From positions 1 through 50,211 of the forward strand of contig VEQH01000023.1 in the NCBI GenBank assembly GCA_018883325.1: 50,211 bases of DNA. Reading direction: 5' to 3'. The DNA is from Flavobacteriales bacterium (GTDB lineage Bacteria > Bacteroidota > Bacteroidia > Flavobacteriales_D > Crocinitomicaceae). Positions within the stretch are counted from its first letter, which is position 1. The number at the start of each line of letters is the position of its first letter. Positions 21,550 through 30,308 of the stretch are shown piece after piece. The notes beneath the pieces are model-generated. The model worked only from the letters and a program-made list of their open reading frames with translations, searched no databases and was not told where the DNA came from. Made by a program: the position numbers and the translations under genes.

Positions 21550-22530
21550 TTATTTTCTATATAAAGTACGCTTAACAGCTGCTATTAATCGCTCTTTATT
21601 TGGCAAGGCTTCATCAATTAATGTTGGTGAAAATGCAAATGGTGTATCTGTTTGTGTTACGCGTTCAACTGGTGCATCCAAATAATCGAAAGCATATCGT
21701 TGCAAATGATAAGCGATTTCACTTGAAATAGATGCCAGCGGCCATGATTCTTCTAAAACAACACAACGATTTGTTTTCTTAATTGATTCAACAATAGTTC
21801 CATAATCAATTGGGCGAATTGTTCTTAAATCAATTACCTCAACACTTATGTTCTCTTTCTCTAAAATTTCAGCTACCTCATAAGCAACTTTAATTATCTT
21901 ACCAAAAGATACGATTGTAACATCTGAACCTTTTCTTTTAACCGCTGCTACTCCAATCGGAATAATGTATTCTCCTTCAGGAACTTCTCCTTTGTCTCCA
22001 TACATTTTTTCGGATTCCAAAAATACTACTGGATCTTCATCGCGAATTGCTGCTTTTAATAATCCTTTTGCATCTGCGGGATTTGATGGGGTGATAACTT
22101 TCAACCCTGGAACGTGCGCATAAAAAGCTTCAAATGACTGTGAGTGGGTTGCTGCTAATTGTCCAGCAGTTCCATTTCCTCCTCTGAATACAATCGGACA
22201 GTGATATTGACCACCAGACATTTGTAACATTTTTGCTGCTGAATTTATAATTTGATCGGCAGCAAGGATTGCAAAATTCCAAGTCATGAATTCAACTATC
22301 GGACGTAAACCATTCATCGATGCACCAACTGCAATTCCGGCAAATCCTAATTCCGCAATAGGAGTATCAATAATCCTTTTTGGTCCAAATTCATCCAACA
22401 TTCCTTGAGATACTTTGTAAGCACCATTATATTCAGCAACTTCTTCTCCTAAAAGAAAAACGCGTTCGTCTCTTCTCATTTCCTCAGACATTGCTTCACG
22501 CAACGCTTCTCTAAATTGAATAGTTTTCAT
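21550..22530 (-). CDS. pdhB: Pyruvate dehydrogenase E1 component, beta subunit
   Basis: Beta subunit of a two-chain thiamine-diphosphate E1 enzyme that decarboxylates pyruvate (or a related 2-oxo acid) and acetylates E2. It has 326 residues. The N-terminal pyrimidine-binding domain has REALREAMSEEMRRDERVFL, LLGEEVAEYNGAYKVSQG, PIAELGFAGIAVGASM and PIVEFMTWNFA. The C-terminal transketolase domain has VEVIDLRTIRPID and VVLEESWP. The alpha subunit is not adjacent. It follows clpX by 30 bases, and a terminator comes after it. A branched-chain E1 beta is an alternative, but less likely. Confidence 0.93.
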   Translation of the reverse strand: MKTIQFREALREAMSEEMRRDERVFLLGEEVAEYNGAYKVSQGMLDEFGPKRIIDTPIAELGFAGIAVGASMNGLRPIVEFMTWNFAILAADQIINSAAKMLQMSGGQYHCPIVFRGGNGTAGQLAATHSQSFEAFYAHVPGLKVITPSNPADAKGLLKAAIRDEDPVVFLESEKMYGDKGEVPEGEYIIPIGVAAVKRKGSDVTIVSFGKIIKVAYEVAEILEKENISVEVIDLRTIRPIDYGTIVESIKKTNRCVVLEESWPLASISSEIAYHLQRYAFDYLDAPVERVTQTDTPFAFSPTLIDEALPNKERLIAAVKRTLYRK

Positions 22531-22560
22531 TTTAATATTTTTGTAGTATGACTATTATTT

Positions 22561-23802
22561 TTAAGCAACTTTAAGTGAAGCTAAACTTGATTTTTCAAAT
22601 TTTGATTTCGCATAAGTTAAATCAATATTGAAGGTATCTGTTTTCTTAGAAGGAATTTCAAACATTGCATCCGTTAAAATTGCTTCACAAATTGAACGCA
22701 ATCCTCTTGCTCCTAATTTAAACTCAACTGCTTTCGTAACAATAAAATCATAAACCTCTTTTTCAATTGTCAATTTAACATTATCTAATTCAAAAAGACG
22801 AACGTATTGTTTAATTAAAGCATTTTTAGGTTCCATCAAAATTCGTTTCAAATCTTCTTCTTTAAGTGGTTCCAAGTAAGTTAAAACAGGGAAACGACCA
22901 ATTAGTTCAGGGATTAAACCGAAAGTTTTAATATCCAAAGGATTAATATATTTCAATAACGAATCTTGTTCAATTCTTTCTTGTTCAACACCACTAAATC
23001 CAATTGTTTGACGATTGACGCGATTTGCAATTATGTTTTCAATTCCGTCAAATGCACCTCCACAAATAAACAAAATGTTTTTCGTGTCAATTTGAATCAT
23101 TTTTTGTTCTGGATGCTTGCGTCCTCCTTGAGGTGGGACATTCACTGTTGCACCTTCTAGTAATTTCAAAAGTGCTTGTTGAACTCCTTCTCCAGAAACA
23201 TCTCTTGTGATGGAAGGATTATCGCTTTTTCTAGCAATTTTATCAATTTCATCTATGAAAACAATTCCCATTTGAGCTGCATCAACGTCGTAGTCCGCAG
23301 CTTGTAATAAGCGCGACAAAATACTTTCAACGTCCTCTCCAACATAACCTGCTTCTGTAAGAACTGTTGCATCAGCTATACAAAAAGGAACATTCAATAA
23401 TTTTGCAATTGTTTTAGCCAAAAGTGTTTTACCTGTTCCTGTTCGACCAACCATTACAACATTTGATTTATCTATTTCGATTTCAGATGCTGCACTCGGA
23501 TTATTAAGTCTTTTGAAATGATTGTAAACGGCTACAGATAAAACTTTCTTTGCGTCGGTTTGACCAATCACATATTCATCCAAATGAGCTTTAATTTCAC
23601 TTGGTTTTAATAAATGAAGTTTTTTACTATTCTTTGTGTTCTCGCCCTGATTTTTTGTCTGGTGCGATAATTCTTCTTGAACAATTCGATTTGCTTGGTA
23701 AGCACAATTATCACAAATATGAGCCGAGATACCAGCAATTAACATTTTAACAGCACTACGATTTGACCCGCAAAATGAACAGGTTGCTTCTTTTTTTGCC
23801 AT
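22561..23802 (-). CDS. clpX: ATP-dependent Clp protease, ATPase subunit ClpX
   Basis: AAA+ unfoldase that feeds substrates to ClpP. It has 413 residues. The N-terminal zinc-binding domain has four Cys (CSFCGSNRS and ICDNCAYQ). Walker A is GRTGTGKT, the pore loop is in [10 protein letters not shown], and Walker B is [12 protein letters not shown]. The ClpP-contact loop region IGFSGVEQ, in place of the usual IGF-containing loop, and sensor 2 [13 protein letters not shown] are visible. It starts 6 bases after clpP ends, so they form an operon. Confidence 0.97.
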   Translation of the reverse strand: MAKKEATCSFCGSNRSAVKMLIAGISAHICDNCAYQANRIVQEELSHQTKNQGENTKNSKKLHLLKPSEIKAHLDEYVIGQTDAKKVLSVAVYNHFKRLNNPSAASEIEIDKSNVVMVGRTGTGKTLLAKTIAKLLNVPFCIADATVLTEAGYVGEDVESILSRLLQAADYDVDAAQMGIVFIDEIDKIARKSDNPSITRDVSGEGVQQALLKLLEGATVNVPPQGGRKHPEQKMIQIDTKNILFICGGAFDGIENIIANRVNRQTIGFSGVEQERIEQDSLLKYINPLDIKTFGLIPELIGRFPVLTYLEPLKEEDLKRILMEPKNALIKQYVRLFELDNVKLTIEKEVYDFIVTKAVEFKLGARGLRSICEAILTDAMFEIPSKKTDTFNIDLTYAKSKFEKSSLASLKVA

Positions 23803-23808
23803 TTAAAA

Positions 23809-24477
23809 TTATTTAGGGTTTCTTAAAAGAACCTCATCCACCATTCCGTATTCTTTTGCCTCTTCAGAAGTCATCCAATAATCTCTATCAGAATCAGCCC
23901 AAACCTTGTCAAATGGTTGATTTGAATGCGTTGCGATAATATCGTACAATTCTTTTTTCAATTTTTGAATTTCTCTTGCTGTGATTTCAATATCTGATGC
24001 TTGACCTTGCGCTCCTCCAAGTGGTTGATGAATCATCACACGCGCATGTTTCAATGCACTTCTTTTTCCTTTTGCTCCTGCACACATTAAAACTGCTCCC
24101 ATTGAAGCTGCCATTCCTGTACAAATTGTAGCAACATCAGGACGAATATATTGCATAGTATCATAAATACCTAAGCCAGCATAAACTGATCCACCTGGTG
24201 AATTTAGATAAATTTGAATGTCTTTTTTAGCATCAACGGATTCCAAAAACAACAACTGCGCATTGATAATATTCGCAACTTGGTCATTGATTCCTGTTCC
24301 TAAAAAGATAATTCTGTCCATCATCAAACGCGAAAAAACGTCCAACTGTGAAATATTCATTGGGCGTTCCTCAATTATATATGGAGTCATTGATGATTCG
24401 ATATAATGATCCATCATCATACTATTGATACCAAGATGTTTAGTGGCGTATTTTCTAAATTCGTTTCCGTCTATCAT
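23809..24477 (-). CDS. clpP: ATP-dependent Clp protease proteolytic subunit
   Basis: Serine protease that forms the tetradecameric chamber served by ClpX. It has 222 residues, with the nucleophile Ser in GMAASMGAVLM, His in MIHQPLGGAQG, and the acidic residue in the region before DYWMTSEEAKEYGMVDEVL. The N-terminus is about 25 residues longer than E. coli's mature form, consistent with a propeptide. It is the first gene of a clpP-clpX-pdhB run. The trigger-factor gene that often precedes clpP is not here. Confidence 0.97.
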   Translation of the reverse strand: MIDGNEFRKYATKHLGINSMMMDHYIESSMTPYIIEERPMNISQLDVFSRLMMDRIIFLGTGINDQVANIINAQLLFLESVDAKKDIQIYLNSPGGSVYAGLGIYDTMQYIRPDVATICTGMAASMGAVLMCAGAKGKRSALKHARVMIHQPLGGAQGQASDIEITAREIQKLKKELYDIIATHSNQPFDKVWADSDRDYWMTSEEAKEYGMVDEVLLRNPK

Positions 24478-24563
24478 TGTTCGATTTTTTTATTTGGGTC
24501 TAAAATTAATAAACTTTGAAAAGAAAACTTGATTTTACTTATTTTTAATATTTATTCACAGAT

Positions 24564-25508
24564 ATGCTTCCAACTGAAATACAAGGTAAAAACGTTCTCA
24601 TCTCTCCATTAAATTGGGGTTTTGGGCATGTTTCGCGATGTATTCCTTTAATTCACAATTTACTAGAAAATGACAATCAAGTTTTTATTGCTTGCGATAC
24701 CGCACAAAAAAGTATTTTTTTCCAATATTTCAGTCAAAATGTAGAATTTATAGCTCATAGAGGATATCCCTTTCAATTTTCAGGTAAAGGAAACTACACT
24801 ATAGATTTATTTTTCTCCCTTAAAAAGCTCATTAATCGTTCTAAGAAAGAATTAGATGAAGTTGAAAATTATGTTCAACAATTGAAAATAGATTTTATAA
24901 TTTCCGATCATCGCTACTCTTTCCGAAGTGAGAAATGTCATTCAATTTTTGTAACACATCAATTAAATTTACCAGTCAGTTGGTTTCAATATCCATTTAA
25001 GTTTTATCACAACAAGCAAATAAAAAAATTCGATTCAATTTGGATAGTCGACAATAAGTTTAATTCTCTAGCTGGAAAGCTATCTGAAAATAAACTTTTC
25101 CCTAATTCAATATTTATTGGTTGGCTTTCGCGATTTGCACTTTATCCCAAAAAGGAGATAAAAAATGGAAAAGTGCTAATCATTAGTGGACCAAAAGAAT
25201 ATTGGTCGAATTTATTCCTTGCCTTTTTAAAAGAACTAGAATCAAATGAAATTGAAACAATTATTGGTTCAAGTGAAGTTTTACAATTCATTCGAGATAA
25301 AAAATTAAAACAAAAGTTCCACGCAAGTGATAATTGGATTGAAACAGATGATGTGCTTTTGAAGACCAAAAAAATTTATGGATACATTGGTTACACCACA
25401 CTAATGGATATTGAAATCCTAGGTTGTGATTCACATTTGATTGCAAGTCCAGGTCAATTGGAACAAGAATACCTCGAAAAAATAAGACAAAAAAAAATCC
25501 CAAACTAA
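24564..25508 (+). CDS. MurG-like GT-B glycosyltransferase
   Basis: Putative glycosyltransferase of 314 residues. The N-terminal motif NWGFGHVSRCIPLIHNL resembles the GxGH(x)R acceptor-binding loop of MurG and glycosyltransferase family 28. A C-terminal stretch (YIGYTTLMDIEILGCDSHLI, then PGQLEQEYLEK) resembles the nucleotide-sugar site of these enzymes. There is no signal peptide and no clear membrane helix, so it probably acts at the cytoplasmic face. Substrates are unknown. It is divergent from clpP and convergent with the OmpA/TPR lipoprotein, whose terminator overlaps its last codons. It is somewhat shorter than MurG (about 355). Confidence 0.72.
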   Translation: MLPTEIQGKNVLISPLNWGFGHVSRCIPLIHNLLENDNQVFIACDTAQKSIFFQYFSQNVEFIAHRGYPFQFSGKGNYTIDLFFSLKKLINRSKKELDEVENYVQQLKIDFIISDHRYSFRSEKCHSIFVTHQLNLPVSWFQYPFKFYHNKQIKKFDSIWIVDNKFNSLAGKLSENKLFPNSIFIGWLSRFALYPKKEIKNGKVLIISGPKEYWSNLFLAFLKELESNEIETIIGSSEVLQFIRDKKLKQKFHASDNWIETDDVLLKTKKIYGYIGYTTLMDIEILGCDSHLIASPGQLEQEYLEKIRQKKIPN

Positions 25509-25518
25509 TTCGGGATTT
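25491..25518 (-). terminator. Terminator after the OmpA/TPR lipoprotein gene
   Basis: On the minus strand AAATCCC (25518-25512) pairs with GGGATTT (25501-25495), followed by a long U-run. It lies 21 bases past the lipoprotein stop and overlaps the last codons of the convergent glycosyltransferase. Confidence 0.75.
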
Positions 25519-25539
25519 AATATTTCGATTCGTTTAAGA

Positions 25540-27252
25540 TTATCTGACTGCTGAACTAAAGTTTGAGTCAGAAAATAACTTAACAAATTCTCTATCTTTT
25601 GCTGCTTTTGCTTTTAAAGAACTGTCTTTTGCAAATGCATTTTTAAGATTGTTTACAACTGCATCAGATCCTTCTCCTCCTCTTGCTGCAATGATTGCTT
25701 TTAAATAATCAACATCTGCACTTGCGCTTTCGTTTGCTAATGCTGATTTTGCCTCATCTAATTTATTTTGAAGAACATAAGCTAATGCTTTATTGAAACC
25801 ATTCTCTTTTAAATTGCTCACTGCACTTGCATAATTACCATCTAAGATATCCAATGCTGCGCTGTTATAACCATAAACAACATTTCCTGCATCAACACTG
25901 TTACCTTTTGATTGGTTTAATAATTTTCTTGCGTTTGCTCTATCTCCTTCAGAAATAGCTACTCCAGCTAAGTTATTTTTAGAAATTGAATTATCTTTCA
26001 ATCCATTAGCTTTCTCGAAGCTTTTCTTAGCATCTCCAACTTTATTTTGTAAAAATAATACAGCACCTAAGTTGTTGTGACCTCTGAAATCAGATGAATG
26101 ATTTTTAGTAGCAGCTTGGTAAATAGCAGCTTTTTCATTCAAATCTGTAACTTTTGCACCAGCAAATAATAATTCTTCGATTCCTAAAGAAGCTGGATTA
26201 TTTTTCGCAGCAGCCATAATTTCGTCATCTGTTAAACCTAACTCTTTGTAGTTAATTGTGATAACTGCTCTACGAATTTTCGGGAATACATCTTTTTCTA
26301 ATTCTGTATATGATTTACCTAAATTAACCATGTCTTTCTCACGTTGAACTGGATCTTTAGTCATTTCCAAAATACGAATAAAAAGATTTTTGTCAGCTTC
26401 ATTGATTGTTGTTGTTACTTTCAATTGATCTTTGAAACCTTCGAAATCTTCTCCTTGTCCTTGGATAGCGTATTTAGTAGTATCAGCCCAATTTAACATT
26501 TTAGATTTTTTCATCAAATCAACAATTGCTAAACGAGCAGCTCTTGTTCTTTCGTTAGATAAATTTGTGTTTTTATCCTCAACACCATCAGGAGAAGCAT
26601 AACCTTTAATGTCAATTGAAGTAATTTGAATTTTTGGATTTGCTTCTGCTGCTTTTAACCAAACTAAAAGATCTGCGATATCTTTATCTTTCATTTCTGT
26701 TGGCTTAACAACAGATTTTGCTTTGTCAAAGTTGATTACCGCTGCTGTACTTTTAGCAGTTTCTCTAACGATAGCATCTTTTTCAAATAATACTTTGAAA
26801 TCTTTTCTTACCATTAAAGGTGTAATAATTGTTCCGTCTGCAATTTTTGTTTCTGGAATATCACCTTTTTCTTTTGTACCTTTAATTACTTTACCTGTAA
26901 CTTTTAAATCAGCTGCTTCCATATCTGGACGGTAAGGAACTTCTAACTCGAAAGTTGCTGAACCACCTGGTTTGAAAGTAATTGTTTGACCGTTACCAGT
27001 AATTTTTTCTCCTTGAAGAACCCAAGTACCAATCGCTGTGTTTCCTAATTTAGGAGTGATTTCAGCTTTCACTTTTTTATTAAGTCCTTTTTCAGGAACG
27101 TTAACAACAACAGAGAATTTCACATTATCACCATGCATCTCTAGTGGATTAGGATTCACATTGTAAGTAAAATCTTTCACTAAATCACAAGAGGACATAA
27201 GCGCAGTCGTTCCTGCAGCAAGTGACATTATCAAAAATTTGTTCATTTTCAT
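25540..27252 (-). CDS. OmpA-like lipoprotein with TPR repeats
   Basis: Outer-membrane lipoprotein of 570 residues. A signal peptide ends at the lipobox LMSSC, with the lipidated Cys at about residue 22. A beta-rich region follows (about 30-150). Next comes an OmpA-like peptidoglycan-binding segment (about 205-330) with IKGYASPDGVEDKNTNLS and NERTRAARLAIVDLM. Helical TPR-like repeats fill the rest (about 370-560), for example HNNLGAVLFLQNKVGDAKKS. It probably links the outer membrane to peptidoglycan and serves as a docking scaffold. It stands alone with its own promoter and terminator. The start could also be the Met two codons later. Confidence 0.8.
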   Translation of the reverse strand: MKMNKFLIMSLAAGTTALMSSCDLVKDFTYNVNPNPLEMHGDNVKFSVVVNVPEKGLNKKVKAEITPKLGNTAIGTWVLQGEKITGNGQTITFKPGGSATFELEVPYRPDMEAADLKVTGKVIKGTKEKGDIPETKIADGTIITPLMVRKDFKVLFEKDAIVRETAKSTAAVINFDKAKSVVKPTEMKDKDIADLLVWLKAAEANPKIQITSIDIKGYASPDGVEDKNTNLSNERTRAARLAIVDLMKKSKMLNWADTTKYAIQGQGEDFEGFKDQLKVTTTINEADKNLFIRILEMTKDPVQREKDMVNLGKSYTELEKDVFPKIRRAVITINYKELGLTDDEIMAAAKNNPASLGIEELLFAGAKVTDLNEKAAIYQAATKNHSSDFRGHNNLGAVLFLQNKVGDAKKSFEKANGLKDNSISKNNLAGVAISEGDRANARKLLNQSKGNSVDAGNVVYGYNSAALDILDGNYASAVSNLKENGFNKALAYVLQNKLDEAKSALANESASADVDYLKAIIAARGGEGSDAVVNNLKNAFAKDSSLKAKAAKDREFVKLFSDSNFSSAVR

Positions 27253-27272
27253 TGGTTGTTTTTTTATCGGCG

Positions 27273-27305
27273 CAAATTTATAAAGAAATAATCTTAATAG
27301 ACTAA
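27273..27305 (-). promoter_or_regulatory. Promoter of the OmpA/TPR lipoprotein gene
   Basis: On the minus strand TAAATTTG (27280-27273) fits the -7 consensus, and TTAG (27305-27302), 21 bases further upstream, is a three-of-four match to the -33 box. The leader would be about 16-20 bases. Confidence 0.6.
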
Positions 27306-27344
27306 TAAAAAATTAATAAATAATGAATTTGCTATAAATTATCT

Positions 27345-27384
27345 TAATCAATTAAATAGATTAGTAAAATAGATAAATTGATTA
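27345..27384 (-). terminator. Weak AT-rich inverted repeat after folK
   Basis: TAATCAATT (27345-27353) and AATTGATTA (27376-27384) form a 9-bp stem directly after the folK stop. It has a 22-base loop, no G+C core and no U-run, so it is only a tentative terminator. Confidence 0.25.
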
Positions 27385-27801
27385 TTACAAAATTTCATTC
27401 AATGGAACGAGAACAAATGCTCTATTTTTATACGCTGGATGTGGAATGACTAGGTTTTCTGTGGCAATTATTAAATCGTCGAAAAAAATGATGTCTAAGT
27501 CAATTATTCTATCCTCGTATCCATCACGCGTTTTTGTTCTTCCCATTTCACGCTCAATCAATTTTAGCTGAGCCAGAAGTTCAAATGGGTTCAATTTCGT
27601 TTCACAAATTAAACAAGCATTGAAAAATTCATTTTCTGACTCAAAACCAAGTGCTGAATTTTTATAGATTGAAGAAACTTTTTGAACCTCCCCTACTTTC
27701 GTTTTGATTTGATTTATTGCATTACTTAGATTCGATTCTTTATCTCCCAAATTCGTTCCAAGTGCAATTACAACTTGATGAAGTTTTACTTTTTGCTCCA
27801 T
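27385..27801 (-). CDS. folK: Hydroxymethyldihydropterin pyrophosphokinase
   Basis: Transfers pyrophosphate from ATP to 6-hydroxymethyl-7,8-dihydropterin in folate synthesis. It has 138 residues: VIALGTNLGDKESNLSNAI near the start, the signature DRIIDLDIIFFDD, and HPAYKNRAFVLVPLNEIL at the end. It stops right after this last motif, about 20 residues earlier than many family members, but all catalytic positions lie within it. It overlaps gldD by 16 bases and ends an ssb-gldE-gldD-folK run. Confidence 0.93.
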   Translation of the reverse strand: MEQKVKLHQVVIALGTNLGDKESNLSNAINQIKTKVGEVQKVSSIYKNSALGFESENEFFNACLICETKLNPFELLAQLKLIEREMGRTKTRDGYEDRIIDLDIIFFDDLIIATENLVIPHPAYKNRAFVLVPLNEIL

Positions 27802-28367
27802 TTAAAATGATGAACAAGTTCTAATAAATCTACTTTTAAATATTCTAAAACTGGACGCAATGAGTCGTAATTGGGTTTACAATTCAACAAAACCTCTCCC
27901 CGAACAAAATTATTTGTTGAATCAGTCAAGTAAAATTGAAAATTTGTTGCAACGTTTCCTTTTAACTCAAAGAAAGTTCCATAAACCTTGTTTTCCTTAT
28001 CGATAATTTGTTCAAAATCAATTTTATCAGCTTTAATTTTGTGCTCGTCCACTTTATCATTTGCAAAATTGATAATCTCTGCCAACGAATCATTGTTTGG
28101 AAAATTCAAGTAATACATAAACAATGAACCGTTCACTGGTCCTAAATCTATTTCTTGTGTGCAATAAGTTGAACCTTGTTTTTGAGCAGTTCTGTAATTG
28201 AAAATATTCGCCAATTTTAAGGAATAAGGACAATCGGATTGAACTTGTCTGTATGCGTGATCGGGAAAATCAAGTTTTAGATAAGTTGGTGGTTTCGGCA
28301 CTGGTGTCGCTTCATCGCAAGCAACCAACAGCAAAAGAAAAAGGAACGAATAGATTAGTTTATTCAT
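27786..28367 (-). CDS. gldD: Gliding motility lipoprotein GldD
   Basis: Lipoprotein required for gliding and T9SS function in flavobacteria. It has 193 residues. A signal peptide with a lipobox-like LLVAC precedes Cys 17, and the mature part has the GldD pattern PPTYLKLDFPDHAYRQVQSD and YSLKLANIF. It overlaps gldE by 8 bases and folK by 16. The gldE-gldD pairing is conserved in the group. Confidence 0.92.
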   Translation of the reverse strand: MNKLIYSFLFLLLLVACDEATPVPKPPTYLKLDFPDHAYRQVQSDCPYSLKLANIFNYRTAQKQGSTYCTQEIDLGPVNGSLFMYYLNFPNNDSLAEIINFANDKVDEHKIKADKIDFEQIIDKENKVYGTFFELKGNVATNFQFYLTDSTNNFVRGEVLLNCKPNYDSLRPVLEYLKVDLLELVHHFKWSKK

Positions 28368-29691
28368 GATTTAAAATCTTAATTTTTACTGTTTTAATTC
28401 TTTTCTTGTCGGATGATTCTACAATCAACTTGTAATTCTCAACAGTAATGAATTCATTGTTTCTCAAAATACGCCCTGCTTGTTCAATGATTAATCCTCC
28501 GATTGTTTCGGCTTCACCTTTTAATGATTCGAACAATTCTTCGTTACATTCTACTATTTTATAGAAATCATTGAGTGAAGTTCGACCTTCAAATAAATAA
28601 GTACTTTCATCAATTTTTGAATAAACAACTTCGTTTTCGTCAAATTCATCTGTAATGTCTCCAACGATTTCCTCCAAAATATCTTCCAAAGTAACAATTC
28701 CACTTGCACCTCCATATTCGTCAACAACAATTGCCATGTGCATTTTCATACTTCTAAAATCCTGCAATAAGTCGTTGATTCTTTTGTTTTCTGGAATAAA
28801 ATAAGGCTTTCTAATTTCTTTTCTCCAATCAAAATTCTCATCCTGATTTAAACTTTGCAGTAAATCTTTAATGTATAAAATCCCAATAACGTTATCTTGT
28901 GAACCTTCAAAAATCGGAATTCGGGAATAGCCTGATTCTAAAATAAAATCTAAAACTTCCTTGAAATTTGAAGTATTATCAATTGCATCGACCTCAATTC
29001 GTGGCGTCATAATTTGACAAGCTTCTGTTTTTCCAAATTTCACGATTCCTTCCAAAATTTTATGATCTTCCTCCGATGTTGAATCTTCTTTTGTTAATGC
29101 CAATGCTTGCTCCAATTCATCTGTATTGATTTTTGCGCCGCCATTTGAAAGTCGTTGAATGAAAAATGAACCGTGAACTAATCCAAATTTAATCCATGAA
29201 ATCGGTGGCATTTTCCCCAAAACAGTCAAGGGATTTGCCATGAATCTTACTACAGATAAGGCATTTTTTGTAGCGTAAACTTTCGGTAATACTTCTCCTG
29301 TTAGTAAAATCAAAAAAGTGATTCCAACAACTTCAATTAAAAATCGCTGTAATTCCATTCCTGGAACGGCAGGGAAAATATCATCTAAAACAAAAGTTGA
29401 TAAAATAACAACGCCAACATTCACGAAGTTATTTGTAATTAAAATCGTTGCTAACAGTTCTTTCGGGCGAGAAAGTAGATTTTGAATTAACTTCGATTGT
29501 TTGTCGTTCGTTTTCTTTAAATCGTCATTATCAGCTGGTTTCAAGGAAAAAAAAGCCGATTCTGAACCTGACATTAGCGCCGAAATCAACAATAAAAATG
29601 CAATGATTGCTAAATAAATAAAAGTTGATTCGCTAAAACCAGCTTCAATAACATTATCTAAAGGTTGACTGGGAGGTTCTGTTTTGTTCAT
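28360..29691 (-). CDS. gldE: Gliding motility protein GldE (CNNM/CorC-like)
   Basis: Inner-membrane protein of 443 residues, paralogous to CNNM/CorC transporters. The N-terminal DUF21 membrane domain (about 20-190, about four helices) is followed by a pair of CBS domains (about 205-340, with MTPRIEVDAI and MHMAIVVDEYGGASGIVTLE) and a C-terminal CorC/HlyC domain. It partners genetically with GldD in gliding. It starts 3 bases after ssb and overlaps gldD by 8. Confidence 0.92.
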   Translation of the reverse strand: MNKTEPPSQPLDNVIEAGFSESTFIYLAIIAFLLLISALMSGSESAFFSLKPADNDDLKKTNDKQSKLIQNLLSRPKELLATILITNNFVNVGVVILSTFVLDDIFPAVPGMELQRFLIEVVGITFLILLTGEVLPKVYATKNALSVVRFMANPLTVLGKMPPISWIKFGLVHGSFFIQRLSNGGAKINTDELEQALALTKEDSTSEEDHKILEGIVKFGKTEACQIMTPRIEVDAIDNTSNFKEVLDFILESGYSRIPIFEGSQDNVIGILYIKDLLQSLNQDENFDWRKEIRKPYFIPENKRINDLLQDFRSMKMHMAIVVDEYGGASGIVTLEDILEEIVGDITDEFDENEVVYSKIDESTYLFEGRTSLNDFYKIVECNEELFESLKGEAETIGGLIIEQAGRILRNNEFITVENYKLIVESSDKKRIKTVKIKILNHE

Positions 29692-29694
29692 TTC

Positions 29695-30135
29695 TTAAAA
29701 TGGATTGTCATCGTCCGCACTTGGGGATAAATCTTGAATTGCAGAAGGTGGATTTGGTTTTCCTTCGCTTGAATAGGGTGTTTGGTTTCTGTCAACATCA
29801 GGACGAGAAAGAATCGTTAAATCGTCACCAACAACTTCGGTACTATAACGTGTATTTCCTTCTTTATCTTGCCAAGAGCGTTTTTTCAACTTTCCTTCGA
29901 CATAGATTTTTGCTCCTTTACGAATGTATTTTTCTGCTATTTCAGCTAATCCGCGCCAAAGTACAATATCGTGCCAATCAGTGATTTCTTTCTTCTCACC
30001 TGTTGTTTTATCGGTAAAAACTTCTGAAGTTGCCAGCGAAAAAGTTGCTATAACTGCTCCGTTTTCAAGGCGTCGAATTTCTGGGTCTTTCCCCAAATTT
30101 CCGATTAATATAACCTTATTTACGCTTCCATTCAT
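29695..30135 (-). CDS. ssb: Single-stranded DNA-binding protein
   Basis: Binds single-stranded DNA in replication and repair. It has 146 residues with an OB fold (about 1-110: SVNKVILIGNLGKDPEIRRL, YVEGKLKKRSWQDKEG), a short linker, and the acidic tip DDDNPF that recruits partner proteins. An open frame to 30180 would add 15 residues (MVLQQSYFNF), but they are foreign to the family and the -7 box lies between the two starts. The ATG at 30135 follows the box by only 5 bases, so the mRNA may be leaderless. Confidence 0.94.
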   Translation of the reverse strand: MNGSVNKVILIGNLGKDPEIRRLENGAVIATFSLATSEVFTDKTTGEKKEITDWHDIVLWRGLAEIAEKYIRKGAKIYVEGKLKKRSWQDKEGNTRYSTEVVGDDLTILSRPDVDRNQTPYSSEGKPNPPSAIQDLSPSADDDNPF

Positions 30136-30140
30136 ATTTA

Positions 30141-30148
30141 CAAATATA
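30141..30148 (-). promoter_or_regulatory. -7 box (TATATTTG) at the ssb start codon
   Basis: TATATTTG matches TAnnTTTG and ends 5 bases before the ssb ATG at 30135. A TTTG lies 23 bases further upstream, at the long end of the accepted spacing. Transcription from it would begin at or beside the start codon. Confidence 0.5.
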
Positions 30149-30308
30149 TAAAAATTAAAATAAGACTGTTGCAAAACCAATTACTCATCGCTACGCTAAT
30201 AATTTAAAATCCTTTCCCTGCGACTGATAATACGGGCAGTTTCTAGTTTAAAATTATTAAAAAACTGCGATTAAGGACAGTTGAAATAGTCTTGAGATCT
30301 AGCAATTC

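Noticed and set aside
25142..25503. Minus-strand frames opposite the glycosyltransferase
   Set aside because: They lack a plausible product; the plus frame carries recognisable glycosyltransferase motifs.
30149..30308. Possible RNA gene or gene remnant between ssb and topA
   Set aside because: Only a 7-bp GCAGTTT/AAACTGC dyad with a long loop is visible; no tRNA-like fold and no coding similarity were seen.
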